In this document: positions 56,497-64,000 of the stretch, in pieces | Layout of the letters: each line of letters opens with the position of its first letter | Position numbering within the stretch: position 1 is the first letter of the stretch | Assembly: GCF_000967495.1 (NCBI RefSeq) | Contig: NZ_JXXU01000003.1 | Span: 1 to 64,000 of the forward strand | DNA: 64,000 bases | Origin: Vibrio neptunius | GTDB lineage: Bacteria; Pseudomonadota; Gammaproteobacteria; Enterobacterales; Vibrionaceae | Direction: 5' to 3' | The notes under the pieces: model-generated | Told to the model about the DNA's origin: nothing | Database searches by the model: none | Seen by the model: the letters and a program-made list of their open reading frames with translations, nothing else | Position numbers and translations under genes: made by a program

Positions 56497-57090
56497 CTAC
56501 CCCAGTGGTAACGGACGAAGCTCCGCGTAGTCGGTAGTAATTTTAATCCCTTTATCGACTTTGATAAGAACACCATCACCGACGACTAATGTCGCATCCT
56601 CTAGCACTACCTTTACGCTTCCTGTTACAACGGAAGCGGCTTCTGTCCCCCACAGTTCATCTGACTCGACTTCAAACGTCAAATCTTCAGGTACAAATAT
56701 TTCTACATTGCCACTGAAGATCTGAGAGTCGTTTGCATCAGATTGTTCTATCTGATCTGCGTTGATTTCAATCCCTGAAGCCATTGTAGGCTGAACAAAA
56801 AATAGTAGAGCGCTGACAAAAAAAACGACAATTGAAGAGCACAAAGCGGTGAGTTTCGTTTTGACATTTATCTTGGATGAGTTTTTAGGAGGCGCTTCGG
56901 GTAGCAGAAGTTGATTAACGTCTAATGCAAAACTTGCCGCCAATGCTTTTACTGTTTCCGGTGAACCTGTTCCTTCCTTCTCAACTCTTTGAATGGTTCT
57001 TAAACTTAAAGCACTGACATCAGCGAGATGTTGTTGGCTCCATGCCCTTGATTTACGTTCACTTGATATTTTTTTAGTGTTCACTTTCAT
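56497..57090 (-). CDS. Membrane-anchored XRE-type HTH protein with a periplasmic beta domain
   Basis: The ATG at 57090 is preferred over a TTG ten codons earlier; neither has a strong ribosome binding site. The 197-residue protein starts with an XRE helix-turn-helix (SRAWSQQHLADVSALSLRTI, about residues 14-33, then QRVEKEGTGSPETVKALA). A single membrane helix follows at about residues 86-106. About 90 residues of beta strands resemble OstA/LptA repeats (INADQIEQSDANDSQIFSG, then DATLVVGDGVLIKV). It has the layout of a one-component membrane sensor that could couple an envelope signal to DNA. Confidence 0.7.
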   Translation of the reverse strand: MKVNTKKISSERKSRAWSQQHLADVSALSLRTIQRVEKEGTGSPETVKALAASFALDVNQLLLPEAPPKNSSKINVKTKLTALCSSIVVFFVSALLFFVQPTMASGIEINADQIEQSDANDSQIFSGNVEIFVPEDLTFEVESDELWGTEAASVVTGSVKVVLEDATLVVGDGVLIKVDKGIKITTDYAELRPLPLG

Positions 57091-57438
57091 GGTATGTCCA
57101 ATATCGAATGGTTGAGACAAAAGCCTATAATTAAATTAGCATTTCTGATACGACAGTTTAATGCCAATCATGCGCCAAAGGGGTGACAAACGCTCTGGCT
57201 GAGCAACTGTCAGCATAAATCTCGTCATTGAACGCTATATCTCTTTACTCTGCTTTGCACATACAAGGCTGGGACATTTTGCCCTGAATATGGAGGTTTT
57301 TGCAAAAGCGGAGGGCCAATTTATGTTGGGATGTTTCCGTCCTAGGTTTTTTATTGAAGTGGAGTACAGAGAACCCTTTACAGAGCAGAATGCAGGCAAC
57401 TAGAATGCGTTCAAACATATCAATCTATAGGATAACAG
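57091..57438. other. Intergenic region between divergent genes; nothing distinct seen
   Basis: No gene and no clear palindrome is seen; it should contain the divergent promoters of the HTH gene and the small exported protein gene. Confidence 0.4.
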
Positions 57439-57768
57439 ATGAGATTTACTATTAATTTGGTACTGATTGTAGCGACTGCATTTATCTCGAATGCGTTTGC
57501 TTGGGATGGAACGGTAAATGGCAGGGTAACCAAAGTAGAAATCGCTCCTGCCTCTGAATTAAAATACAGAATCTTCTTAGATGGAGGTGTCAAAATTTGC
57601 GATACGTCTTCAGATAAAGCAAGCTTTGCATACATCAATCCAACTGACCCAACTTATCAAGCGGTTGTCAGTCTCTCAATGCTTGCTAGAACCAGTAATA
57701 ACAAAGCCACGATATATACAACCAGAGATGCAAATGGTTATTGTAAAATTGGCGATATACAGTATTAA
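57439..57768 (+). CDS. Small exported protein of unknown function
   Basis: The 109-residue product has a clear signal peptide (FTINLVLIVATAFISNAFA) and a mature part of ~88 residues: WDGTVNGRVTKVEIAP, a central FLDGGVKICDTSSDKASFAY, then MLARTSNNKATIYTT and GYCKIGDIQY. The two Cys may form a disulfide. The size and beta-rich layout fit a small periplasmic or secreted domain. No family is recognised. A bidirectional terminator follows. Confidence 0.7.
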   Translation: MRFTINLVLIVATAFISNAFAWDGTVNGRVTKVEIAPASELKYRIFLDGGVKICDTSSDKASFAYINPTDPTYQAVVSLSMLARTSNNKATIYTTRDANGYCKIGDIQY

Positions 57769-57791
57769 CTGACTTCCAATTTTTAGAAAAA

Positions 57792-57825
57792 ATGCCAGTC
57801 AGTTAGTACTGACTGGCATGATTTT
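57792..57825. terminator. Bidirectional terminator between the small exported protein and the S8 protease gene
   Basis: ATGCCAGTCAG / CTGACTGGCAT is a perfect 11-bp stem with a six-base loop. It is followed by GATTTTT on the plus strand and preceded by AAAAAA, which is a T run on the minus strand. Confidence 0.85.
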
Positions 57826-57843
57826 TCAAGGTTGTGGGGGCCG

Positions 57844-59424
57844 TTAGTAGCTCGCTTGGACGCTCACACCGCTAAAGCTAGTGTAGCCATTAAGCATCAC
57901 GTAGTAGCGACCGTTTTGTGTGTTAGACACTGTGCACGTTTCGCTGTTTCCGTAGCGGTAAGGACGGCAGTCCCAAGAGCTAGTTGTTGGTTTAGCACCA
58001 AAGCGAACATAGAGGTCAGCATCGCCTGAACCACCGCTAGTGGTGACAGTCAGAGTCTGACCGGCAGTCACGTCGATGAAGTAATGCTTTTGTTCACCGC
58101 TGCTACCGCTGATACCAGTGACTGGTTGGCCGTTAGTCAACTCACCCCCTGGATTCGGTGTGCCACAATCTGGGTCACAGCCACTGTCTGTTTGGCTGTA
58201 TAGCAGCTTGTTGACGGTACCTTTAGTATCACTAACTTTGTTTGTGCTCGCACGTTCGCTGATCAGCGTTGATACTTGAGCTGGTGACAGAGTGTTGTTT
58301 TCTTGCAGATACAGAGCCGCGACACCTGCTACGTGAGGTGTTGCCATCGATGTACCACTAATGGTGCGGTAGCCACCATCGTACCAAGCCGATTTAATAT
58401 TCGAACCGGGCGCAAACACGTCAACACAGCTACCCCAGTTAGAGAAGCTTGAGCGACTATCGCTGCTGGTTGTTGAACCGACAGTCACACCGCTCGCTTC
58501 GCGAGCTGGTGAGGAGTTACAAGCGTCAGCGTTGGAGTTACCAGCTGCAAGCATAAAGCTGACACCTGACTGAACCGCGCTTGCTACCGCTTGATCAAGA
58601 GCGGTTGAAACGCCCCCACCTAAACTCATGTTGGCCACCGATGGGCCAGAGGCGTTGGCAGCGACCCAATCCACACCGCCAATGACACCTGAAGTTGTAC
58701 CAGAGCCACTACAGCTTAGTACACGTACACCGACGATATTGACGTTTTTCGCCACACCGTATTGAGCACCACCAATGGTTCCCGCTACATGAGTACCGTG
58801 ACCGTTACAGTCAGTGGCGTCACTATCGTTGTCGACGAAGTCATAACCTGATCTTGCACGGCCACCGAACTCAGCGTGAGTGTTTGTCACACCAGTATCG
58901 ATAACATAAGCTGTCACACCTGAACCGTCGTAGTTGTAGGTGTAGCTGTTGCTGAGTGGTAAATCACGCTGATCGATGCGGTCTAATCCCCAAACAGGAT
59001 TGCTTTGAGTGGCGTTCGCCGAGATAACAGGATCGAGCGAGATGATTTGGTCTTGTTCAATAAAGTCGACTTGTTGATCAGCACGCAGGGCTTTCAATTG
59101 TTCATCAGAAAGGGTAGCGACAAAACCACTTAACGAGCGGTCATAAACTTTATCGATTTTAAATGCATGTTGGCTAGCGAGACCAGACACAGTTTGTTGG
59201 GTAAACTGCTGAAGGGCTTGTTGATCATTACTCATTGTCAGTGGTTGTTTTAGCACAACGATGTATTGATTTTTAATCGCAGATTTTGCCGACGCTGTCA
59301 TTAAAGGCGCAAGCATTTGGTCCTCAGATGCAATGGCTCCTCCTTCGTTTTGTTGCGCAAGCCCCGCGGTTGAGACGACTGAAAGAGTCGAGGCGATACA
59401 ACAACTTAATAATTTCTTAAACAT
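57844..59424 (-). CDS. Secreted subtilisin-like serine protease (S8) with PPC domain
   Basis: The ATG at 59424 has AAGGA seven bases upstream and opens a signal peptide ([17 protein letters not shown]); 13 extra codons upstream are rejected. The 526-residue preproprotein has an I9 inhibitor/propeptide domain (about 45-130). The S8 catalytic domain has Asp in [17 protein letters not shown], His in [13 protein letters not shown] and Ser in [18 protein letters not shown]. After a Pro/Gly linker comes a PPC domain ([20 protein letters not shown]), probably removed or used for substrate binding. It resembles secreted alkaline proteases of Vibrio. Confidence 0.96.
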   Translation of the reverse strand: MFKKLLSCCIASTLSVVSTAGLAQQNEGGAIASEDQMLAPLMTASAKSAIKNQYIVVLKQPLTMSNDQQALQQFTQQTVSGLASQHAFKIDKVYDRSLSGFVATLSDEQLKALRADQQVDFIEQDQIISLDPVISANATQSNPVWGLDRIDQRDLPLSNSYTYNYDGSGVTAYVIDTGVTNTHAEFGGRARSGYDFVDNDSDATDCNGHGTHVAGTIGGAQYGVAKNVNIVGVRVLSCSGSGTTSGVIGGVDWVAANASGPSVANMSLGGGVSTALDQAVASAVQSGVSFMLAAGNSNADACNSSPAREASGVTVGSTTSSDSRSSFSNWGSCVDVFAPGSNIKSAWYDGGYRTISGTSMATPHVAGVAALYLQENNTLSPAQVSTLISERASTNKVSDTKGTVNKLLYSQTDSGCDPDCGTPNPGGELTNGQPVTGISGSSGEQKHYFIDVTAGQTLTVTTSGGSGDADLYVRFGAKPTTSSWDCRPYRYGNSETCTVSNTQNGRYYVMLNGYTSFSGVSVQASY

Positions 59425-59769
59425 ACTGTCTTCCTTTGAATAGTAAAAGAGATTGTTGAACATGGCCTACTACAAACATCAAGCATGTTTACTGGGTTCT
59501 CGTTGTGCAAAGAGAACCTGATTACAATTTTCACACTATGCATCTATTCACTGATTTGCATATTGTTGTTTTAGTTAATCTATAAATATGCGCACGGTTT
59601 ATAAAATTATTGAAATTGATATTTTACTATTTCTTGATTGGTGGGATAACAATCAAAGATGAGAGCTTTTGCTCTATGAGGTGAAATCTACGTGCTAAGG
59701 CAATAGTGATTTGTTTTGTATGAGTCATCAGCAGAAGGCCTCTGTTGGATAAGAGGCCTTAATTGAGCC
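59425..59769. other. Region upstream of the S8 protease; a hairpin at its far end
   Basis: It holds the protease promoter. AAGGCCTC / GAGGCCTT at 59735-59760 is an 8-bp stem that probably ends transcription of the leftward cysteine hydrolase gene. No gene is seen. Confidence 0.4.
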
Positions 59770-60288
59770 TTAAATCAATTGTTCAGTATTTATCAACGGA
59801 ACGCGTGCAGAGATCGCATGAAGGGCGATGTTATGAATCATTTCATCGGTGGTGGTGCAACAATCGGCCAGTACAGATACTTCATATTGCTCTGCTGCTT
59901 TGGAAATCGCTGTATGAGTCACGCAGTTTTGCGTCATCATGCCGCAAATAATCACTTCAGTTACCCCATGCTTTTTGAGCACATCGTCTAGCTCTGTTTG
60001 TTCAAAGCTGTCTGCGAAAGATTTAACCACAATATTCCCTTCCGGTGCACTCGCGAGGATCTCTGAGTGAATATCTGCACCAGTACTACCTTGGTTGAAA
60101 AAGGGTGCGATACCCATAGCAGGGTCTGCAATATGCTGAATGTGAATCACAGGAATCTGTTTCTGTTGGGCTTTTTTAATCGCCGCTTTGATATTGGTTA
60201 ACGTGTTCTCTGTGTTCCAAAGAGGAAATTTTCCGTTTGGAAAGTAGTCGTTTTGTAGATCGATGACGAGTAGTGCTTTCTGGCTCAT
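59770..60288 (-). CDS. Cysteine hydrolase, isochorismatase family
   Basis: The 172-residue protein has the triad positions of the family: Asp in ALLVIDLQNDYFPNG (about residue 9), Lys in VVKSFADSFEQT and Cys in CGMMTQNCVTHTAISKA. Substrates of this family range from isochorismate to nicotinamide and biuret. The length suits a nicotinamidase- or YcaC/YecD-like hydrolase of unknown target. It is divergent from a GlxA-type AraC regulator, a common pairing in which the regulator controls the hydrolase. Confidence 0.88.
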   Translation of the reverse strand: MSQKALLVIDLQNDYFPNGKFPLWNTENTLTNIKAAIKKAQQKQIPVIHIQHIADPAMGIAPFFNQGSTGADIHSEILASAPEGNIVVKSFADSFEQTELDDVLKKHGVTEVIICGMMTQNCVTHTAISKAAEQYEVSVLADCCTTTDEMIHNIALHAISARVPLINTEQLI

Positions 60289-60394
60289 GTTGCCTCTCCT
60301 ATTTGGTGTCGTTCAAATTGGAGTCATTATGGCGCTTTATTTTTGGCCTTTTTAGAGTCTAAAATGACATAAATAATGCTAAAAACGACATTGC

Positions 60395-61312
60395 ATGCCT
60401 AAGATTAATATTGCCGTATTTAACTATCCTTTTGCTCTCAAATCGGCCGTGTTTGGTTTCGAAGAGCTTTTTCAACTAGCCAACCGAGTATGTCGTGAGA
60501 GTGAACTTGAGATTGAGTTCAACGTGCACATTGTTGAGGCGTGCAATATGCCTCCCAAGCAATTTGATGTCGTACTACTCCCGCCCAGCATTGACGCCCA
60601 GTTCTACCGAAAACCAGACACACCAACGCTTGAGTGGTTGGTTGAGCAACATCGTCGTGGCAGTGTGATTGCGTCGGCGTGTGCTGGCGCGTTTATCTTG
60701 GCCGCGTCAGGGATTATTGGACAAAGGGCTTTGACTACTCATTGGGGGCTAGCTGAGACCTTTAAGTCACAGTACCCGTCGCAGCCTACGGAGATAAATC
60801 AAATTCTAATTGATCATGGAGATGTGATTACAGCAGGCGGCATGATGTCTTGGTTGGATCTTGGACTGGAATTGGTATCTAGGTATGCTTCACCACAAAT
60901 CATGCGACAGCTGGGCAAGATGTTGGTCATAGATACTGCATCAAGAGAACAGAGGTTTTATCAGCAGTTCACGCCATCATTTTCTCATGGTGATATTGCA
61001 ATTGTTGAAAGTCAGCACAGAATCAGTGCTCACTTTTCTCGGACACTGTCGGTAAAACAATTGGCTGTTGAAGCAAACTTGACCGAGCGAACGTTTCAGC
61101 GTCGATTTGTCAAAGCCACAGGTATGAATCCAAACCAGTATTTGCAGCGAGTACGAGTGCAGAAGGCTTGTGATTACCTCGAAGGTTCAACTCGTTCTTT
61201 TGAGTGGATTAGCCACCAGGTTGGGTATGAAAACGCCAGTGCGTGTCGTAAGGTGTTCAGTCAGATCATGGGGTTGACACCCAGCGAATTTCGTCGGCGT
61301 TTTAGACGATAA
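60395..61312 (+). CDS. GlxA-type AraC-family transcriptional regulator
   Basis: The 305-residue protein has an N-terminal class I amidotransferase-like domain (about residues 1-170) with the nucleophile-elbow region VIASACAGAFILAASG and TTHWGLAETF. A C-terminal AraC domain has two helix-turn-helix units (LSVKQLAVEANLTERTFQRR, then SFEWISHQVGYENASACRKV and the closing LTPSEFRRRFRR). The amidotransferase part usually serves as effector-binding domain without activity. It is divergent from an isochorismatase-type hydrolase. Confidence 0.93.
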   Translation: MPKINIAVFNYPFALKSAVFGFEELFQLANRVCRESELEIEFNVHIVEACNMPPKQFDVVLLPPSIDAQFYRKPDTPTLEWLVEQHRRGSVIASACAGAFILAASGIIGQRALTTHWGLAETFKSQYPSQPTEINQILIDHGDVITAGGMMSWLDLGLELVSRYASPQIMRQLGKMLVIDTASREQRFYQQFTPSFSHGDIAIVESQHRISAHFSRTLSVKQLAVEANLTERTFQRRFVKATGMNPNQYLQRVRVQKACDYLEGSTRSFEWISHQVGYENASACRKVFSQIMGLTPSEFRRRFRR

Positions 61313-61341
61313 AAAAGCCCGCAATTCAAGCATTGCGGGCT
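61310..61341 (-). terminator. Terminator of the Cache chemoreceptor gene
   Basis: A perfect 9-bp stem (GCCCGCAAT / ATTGCGGGC), followed on the minus strand by TTTTTTAT, lies 17 bases after the chemoreceptor stop. It overlaps the end of the AraC gene. Confidence 0.85.
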
Positions 61342-61357
61342 ATTGAGTAATATGTGC

Positions 61358-63019
61358 TTATACCTTAAATCGATCCACCAGTTCGTAAAGCTCGTTGGCT
61401 CGTTGGTTTAGCTCTTGGCTTCCTGAACGGTTGTCATTGGCTAGTTCTGCGGATTGTGAGCTTTGGTCAGAAATGACGACTATGCGCTGCGAAATTTCTT
61501 GGCCGACGAGACTTTGCTCTTCGGTCGCGGTGGCAATCAGTGAGTTCATATCCATGATGGTGCCGATGGACTCCTGAATCTGGATCAGGGCCCGAGCAGC
61601 AGCATTAGCTTCTTCTACTGTACTGGCACCACGTTTCTGACTTGACTCCATGGCTTTTACTGCATCATCTGAGGCCGCTTTTAATTGTTCAATCATCTGA
61701 TGAATCTCACCCGTACTGTCTTGGGTGCGACTCGCCAGTTTACGAACTTCGTCGGCCACGACGGCAAATCCACGGCCCTGTTCACCGGCACGTGCGGCTT
61801 CGATCGCCGCATTGAGTGCGAGTAAGTTAGTTTGCTCGGCGATATCTTGAATCACTTCCAAAGATGAGGAAATGTTTTGTACATCTCCTTCAAGGCGAGA
61901 GATAACACCATTCGCTTGGGAGACTTCTTCGGCCAGGGCTTCGACAGACTGCGCCGCAGAATTAACGATGTCTTGAGCTTCTTTGGCATTGTCGTCGGCT
62001 TCCTTAGCTGAATGCGCGGCTTGGCTGGCATTATTCGAAATCTCGGATGCTGTTGTGGTCATCTCCGTCATCGCGGTGGCAACTTGCTCAGTCTCTTGAC
62101 GTTGACCTGAAGCCAATTCATCGACTTTTGCAGCACGGCTTGACATATCGCTGGTCTCTGAGACGACCTGTTGACCAACATCACTGACGCTTCGAATGAT
62201 GGTTTGCAGACTGGCGACAAAAGCATTGAAGTTTTTACTCAGTTGGGAAAACTCCGGAGCTTCGAAATCTTCCATACGGGCGGTCAGGTCAGCATCGCCG
62301 CTGGCAAAGGAACTGATCGAGGTATCGAACATTTCTAACGGCTTAAGGATGGTTCGGTTAACGGCGACGGCGAAGGCAGCAACGACGCCCGCAATCACGA
62401 TACAGAAAATAATGATGGCAGACAGGGTTTCTTGTAGTGCTTCTGTGGTCGCACTTTCCATTTCGGCCACAATGGCATCTATGTCGTCGGTGTAGAATCC
62501 CGTACCTAGCATCAAATCCCACTCAGGTATATATATCGAGTAACTCAGCTTGGGAAGTGCCTCGGTCTCGCCGGGTTTAGGGAAGTAATAAGTGGTGAAC
62601 TCTCCTGTTTTGGCGTTACGAATCAGATCCTGAATTAGGTAATTACCGTGTTTGTCCTGCAGGTTCCAATAGCTATCGCCAATCCCTTCGCTACTGCTAC
62701 CTTGGACTTTACGAATACCTTGGGAATTGTAGCCAAACACATAACCTGTCTTGCCGTATTCTAAAGTTTTTAGGGTTGGGTAGGCGTCCTCTAGGCTTGC
62801 GCCTTTGTCAAGAAAAGGCCGGACGGCAGACTTTGCCATTTGAAGGTAACTTTTCAGTTCCGCTTTCTTCATGTTCATCATGTTAGTGCGGGTTACCTCA
62901 ATCTGCTGATCATTGAGTTCATTGGTTTTAACGTAAGTGAAACCAAGCATACCCATTGCAATTACCAGTAATGGAACAAGCGCCAAAATGTACAGGCGAC
63001 TTCGAATAGTTAGACTCAT
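61358..63019 (-). CDS. Methyl-accepting chemotaxis protein with sCache_2 sensor
   Basis: The 553-residue protein has membrane helices at about 7-29 and 195-220. They enclose a single Cache (sCache_2) domain with [36 protein letters not shown] and the closing [16 protein letters not shown], which is typical of sensors for small organic acids. HAMP and a signalling domain with [20 protein letters not shown] follow. AGGA lies eight bases before the ATG. There is no CheR pentapeptide at the C-terminus. Confidence 0.94.
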   Translation of the reverse strand: MSLTIRSRLYILALVPLLVIAMGMLGFTYVKTNELNDQQIEVTRTNMMNMKKAELKSYLQMAKSAVRPFLDKGASLEDAYPTLKTLEYGKTGYVFGYNSQGIRKVQGSSSEGIGDSYWNLQDKHGNYLIQDLIRNAKTGEFTTYYFPKPGETEALPKLSYSIYIPEWDLMLGTGFYTDDIDAIVAEMESATTEALQETLSAIIIFCIVIAGVVAAFAVAVNRTILKPLEMFDTSISSFASGDADLTARMEDFEAPEFSQLSKNFNAFVASLQTIIRSVSDVGQQVVSETSDMSSRAAKVDELASGQRQETEQVATAMTEMTTTASEISNNASQAAHSAKEADDNAKEAQDIVNSAAQSVEALAEEVSQANGVISRLEGDVQNISSSLEVIQDIAEQTNLLALNAAIEAARAGEQGRGFAVVADEVRKLASRTQDSTGEIHQMIEQLKAASDDAVKAMESSQKRGASTVEEANAAARALIQIQESIGTIMDMNSLIATATEEQSLVGQEISQRIVVISDQSSQSAELANDNRSGSQELNQRANELYELVDRFKV

Positions 63020-63252
63020 ACAAACATCCTGTCTTTCAAAAGGTCTTAGCGTTTTAATATGGCCAGAGAGGCTTCTGGCATGAAACGCCTGTTGTTATAA
63101 ATTTGGTTTACACCCCCTTGACCGCTCGGTTTTGTGACCAGTGAAGAGAACATAAACTAAACGTTTATTGTATAAGACTAGCCAATTTATCGAGGCAGTA
63201 CTGTGAATCTTGATAGGTTAACTCGTGTTCGCTGAGAGGTAAGATCTCTGTT

Positions 63253-63639
63253 TTATCGAAAACATTGACCAGAATCGCATTTTCTCTTTCCAGTCAGCAA
63301 CTTAGAAATGGTGTAGCGATTGTTCGCAAATCTGAGGTAACACCAATCTGCAACTGGACGGATGAGTTTCCAGCGTAATGGAGCGTACAGCCAGCCTTTT
63401 CCGACCAGCTTCCATGCGAGATAAGTGACATCTAAACCGAGCAGCAGTGTTCCGTTATTATCAACGGCATGAAGGATTTTAGACGCTTGTTTTGCGTCGA
63501 TCTCAGGGTAATTGAGGAAGTTTTCGGAGTGGATATCAACGAGCAATAAATGTTGCTCGCCATCGTAATGAGCTAAATGTTCCATCTCTTTCACACACAA
63601 TGGACAGGTACCATCGTAGAAAATCGTAAGTTGAGTCAT
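63253..63639 (-). CDS. DCC-family (DUF393) thiol-disulfide oxidoreductase-like protein
   Basis: The 128-residue protein carries the thioredoxin-like CxxC in IFYDGTCPLCVKEMEHL (about residues 6-22). After this come the family's LLLVDIHSENF, DNNGTLLLGLDVTYLAW and a hydrophobic RPVADWCYLRFANNRY helix. The DCC family is named for its D-x-x-C-x-x-C start. The function is unclear; a role in thiol redox or in membrane processes is likely. The nearby upstream 29-residue frame is probably unrelated. Confidence 0.9.
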   Translation of the reverse strand: MTQLTIFYDGTCPLCVKEMEHLAHYDGEQHLLLVDIHSENFLNYPEIDAKQASKILHAVDNNGTLLLGLDVTYLAWKLVGKGWLYAPLRWKLIRPVADWCYLRFANNRYTISKLLTGKRKCDSGQCFR

Positions 63640-63697
63640 AGGCTTATCCTTTTTTATCTTCTACGTGTGAGTGGCTTGATTGATCAGCCACTGGTAC

Positions 63698-63787
63698 TTA
63701 TAAATTGGTGTGTTTATCGGCTTGGCTTGCGGGCGTTATCGCTGTCGTCACAGAAACAATTGCCAGCGGTAAAAGGTGTTTAAACAT
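63698..63787 (-). CDS. Possible 29-residue signal-peptide-like ORF
   Basis: A frame from ATG at 63787 encodes a short hydrophobic peptide (MFKHLLPLAIVSVTTAITP and so on), with the look of a signal peptide with almost no mature part. It may be a tiny membrane protein or the start of a lost gene. No strong ribosome binding site is seen. Confidence 0.25.
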   Translation of the reverse strand: MFKHLLPLAIVSVTTAITPASQADKHTNL

Positions 63788-63831
63788 AGGCAAACTCAAT
63801 CTATCTGTATATTTAATATGCTGACTCAATA

Positions 63832-63837
63832 TTGACA
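63832..63837 (+). promoter_or_regulatory. Possible -35 element of a promoter for the right-edge transcript
   Basis: TTGACA is a perfect -35 box. A -10-like TAAAGT follows 19 bases later, one or two bases more than optimal. It precedes the leader ORF at 63887. Confidence 0.35.
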
Positions 63838-63886
63838 TAAAAACCGCCTTTTCGCGTAAAGTTGCGCCTCGAAAGGAGACCAGACT

Positions 63887-63928
63887 ATGAAAATCATCCC
63901 GCTGCTCAAGCAGCCTCGCATCCAATAA
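63887..63928 (+). CDS. Possible 13-residue leader peptide
   Basis: An excellent ribosome binding site (AAAGGAG) precedes an ATG that opens a 13-codon basic peptide (MKIIPLLKQPRIQ) ending in TAA. It is followed at once by a strong stem-loop. The layout is that of an attenuation leader or a toxin-like peptide, but the gene it would control lies beyond the window. Confidence 0.4.
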   Translation: MKIIPLLKQPRIQ

Positions 63929-63958
63929 GCGTTGTTTAGCTGAACGTCTAAGCAACGC
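63929..63958 (+). other. Stem-loop immediately after the leader-like ORF
   Basis: GCGTTGTTTAG pairs over 11 bases with CTAAGCAACGC (one G-U pair) around an 8-base loop. A second arm, GCCACG / CGTGGC, begins within it and could form an alternative hairpin. No T run follows in the window. Confidence 0.5.
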
Positions 63959-64000
63959 CACGAAATTCGTTCCGTGGCAAATCTGAATTAAACATTGAGG

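Noticed and set aside
63788..63961. Upstream part of an 87-codon minus-strand frame over the right edge
   Set aside because: It runs across the leader-like ORF, the stem-loop and a good -35 box of the other strand, and its sequence has no protein character.
1..64000. CRISPR arrays, tRNA or rRNA genes, intact insertion sequences
   Set aside because: I saw no regularly spaced repeats, no cloverleaf-like sequence with a TTCGANTC arm, and no transposase motifs. The AT-rich island is suggestive of transfer, but no att sites or integrase were found.

Overview
The window looks like a chromosomal segment of a Vibrio-like marine gammaproteobacterium. The reasons are the gene styles and the company they keep: a cytochrome bo3 operon, three methyl-accepting chemotaxis proteins, a PuuD-type purine catabolic cluster, XdhA/XdhB/XdhC, an S8 protease with a PPC tail, GlxA-type AraC and GntR regulators, and moderate GC with one clearly AT-rich island. 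The genus is inferred from gene content only. I saw no rRNA, tRNA, CRISPR array or intact transposase.

Layout. 1-5351: the end of a propeller-like protein and a 1581-residue protein with an internal OmpA-like domain, possibly a secretion-system cargo. 5352-9650: two GNAT acetyltransferases, a collapsed VOC/glyoxalase gene, and a chemoreceptor followed closely by a solute-binding protein. 10308-15003: cyoABCDE, ubiquinol oxidase and heme O synthase. 15110-21744: an AT-rich, one-directional run of exported proteins of unknown function. It shows tandem duplication, a domain shared between members, an LprI-like protein, TPR and SH3-like domains, and one frameshifted member. 22089-23251: an AAA ATPase broken by one base. 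23387-28286: an MBL-fold hydrolase, an exported phosphodiesterase-like protein with a triplicated Cys repeat, and a LysR regulator divergent from an aldehyde dehydrogenase. 28318-31051: a two-component system divergent from an exported HbpS/GlcG-like protein. 31124-33284: a YcaQ-like protein and an alpha/beta hydrolase.

33684-40328 and 47537-54661 form a nearly complete purine degradation system in two arms. XdhAB with XdhC and GuaD turn guanine and xanthine into urate. PuuD, UraH and UraD turn urate into allantoin, and PuuE, Alc and AllA take allantoin to glyoxylate and urea. An AzgA-type permease supplies purines. A GntR/FCD regulator sits upstream of xdhA. The palindrome TTGTATACAA occurs twice between uraH and puuE and once before xdhA, and a one-mismatch copy lies before the regulator gene itself, which suggests one regulon with autoregulation. 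Between the arms lie a chemoreceptor, a GST, an Lrp regulator, a molybdopterin-fold protein without cysteine paired with a hybrid kinase, and a methyltransferase.

55051-64000 holds ordinary chromosomal genes: peroxiredoxin, a Trp-rich small protein, a membrane-anchored HTH protein, a subtilisin-like protease, a cysteine hydrolase divergent from an AraC regulator, a Cache chemoreceptor and a DCC thiol protein. The window ends in a short leader-like ORF followed at once by a strong stem-loop.

The best candidates for something undescribed are the exported-protein island (15110-21744), the Cys-less molybdopterin-fold protein with its hybrid kinase, and the large OmpA-containing protein at the left edge.
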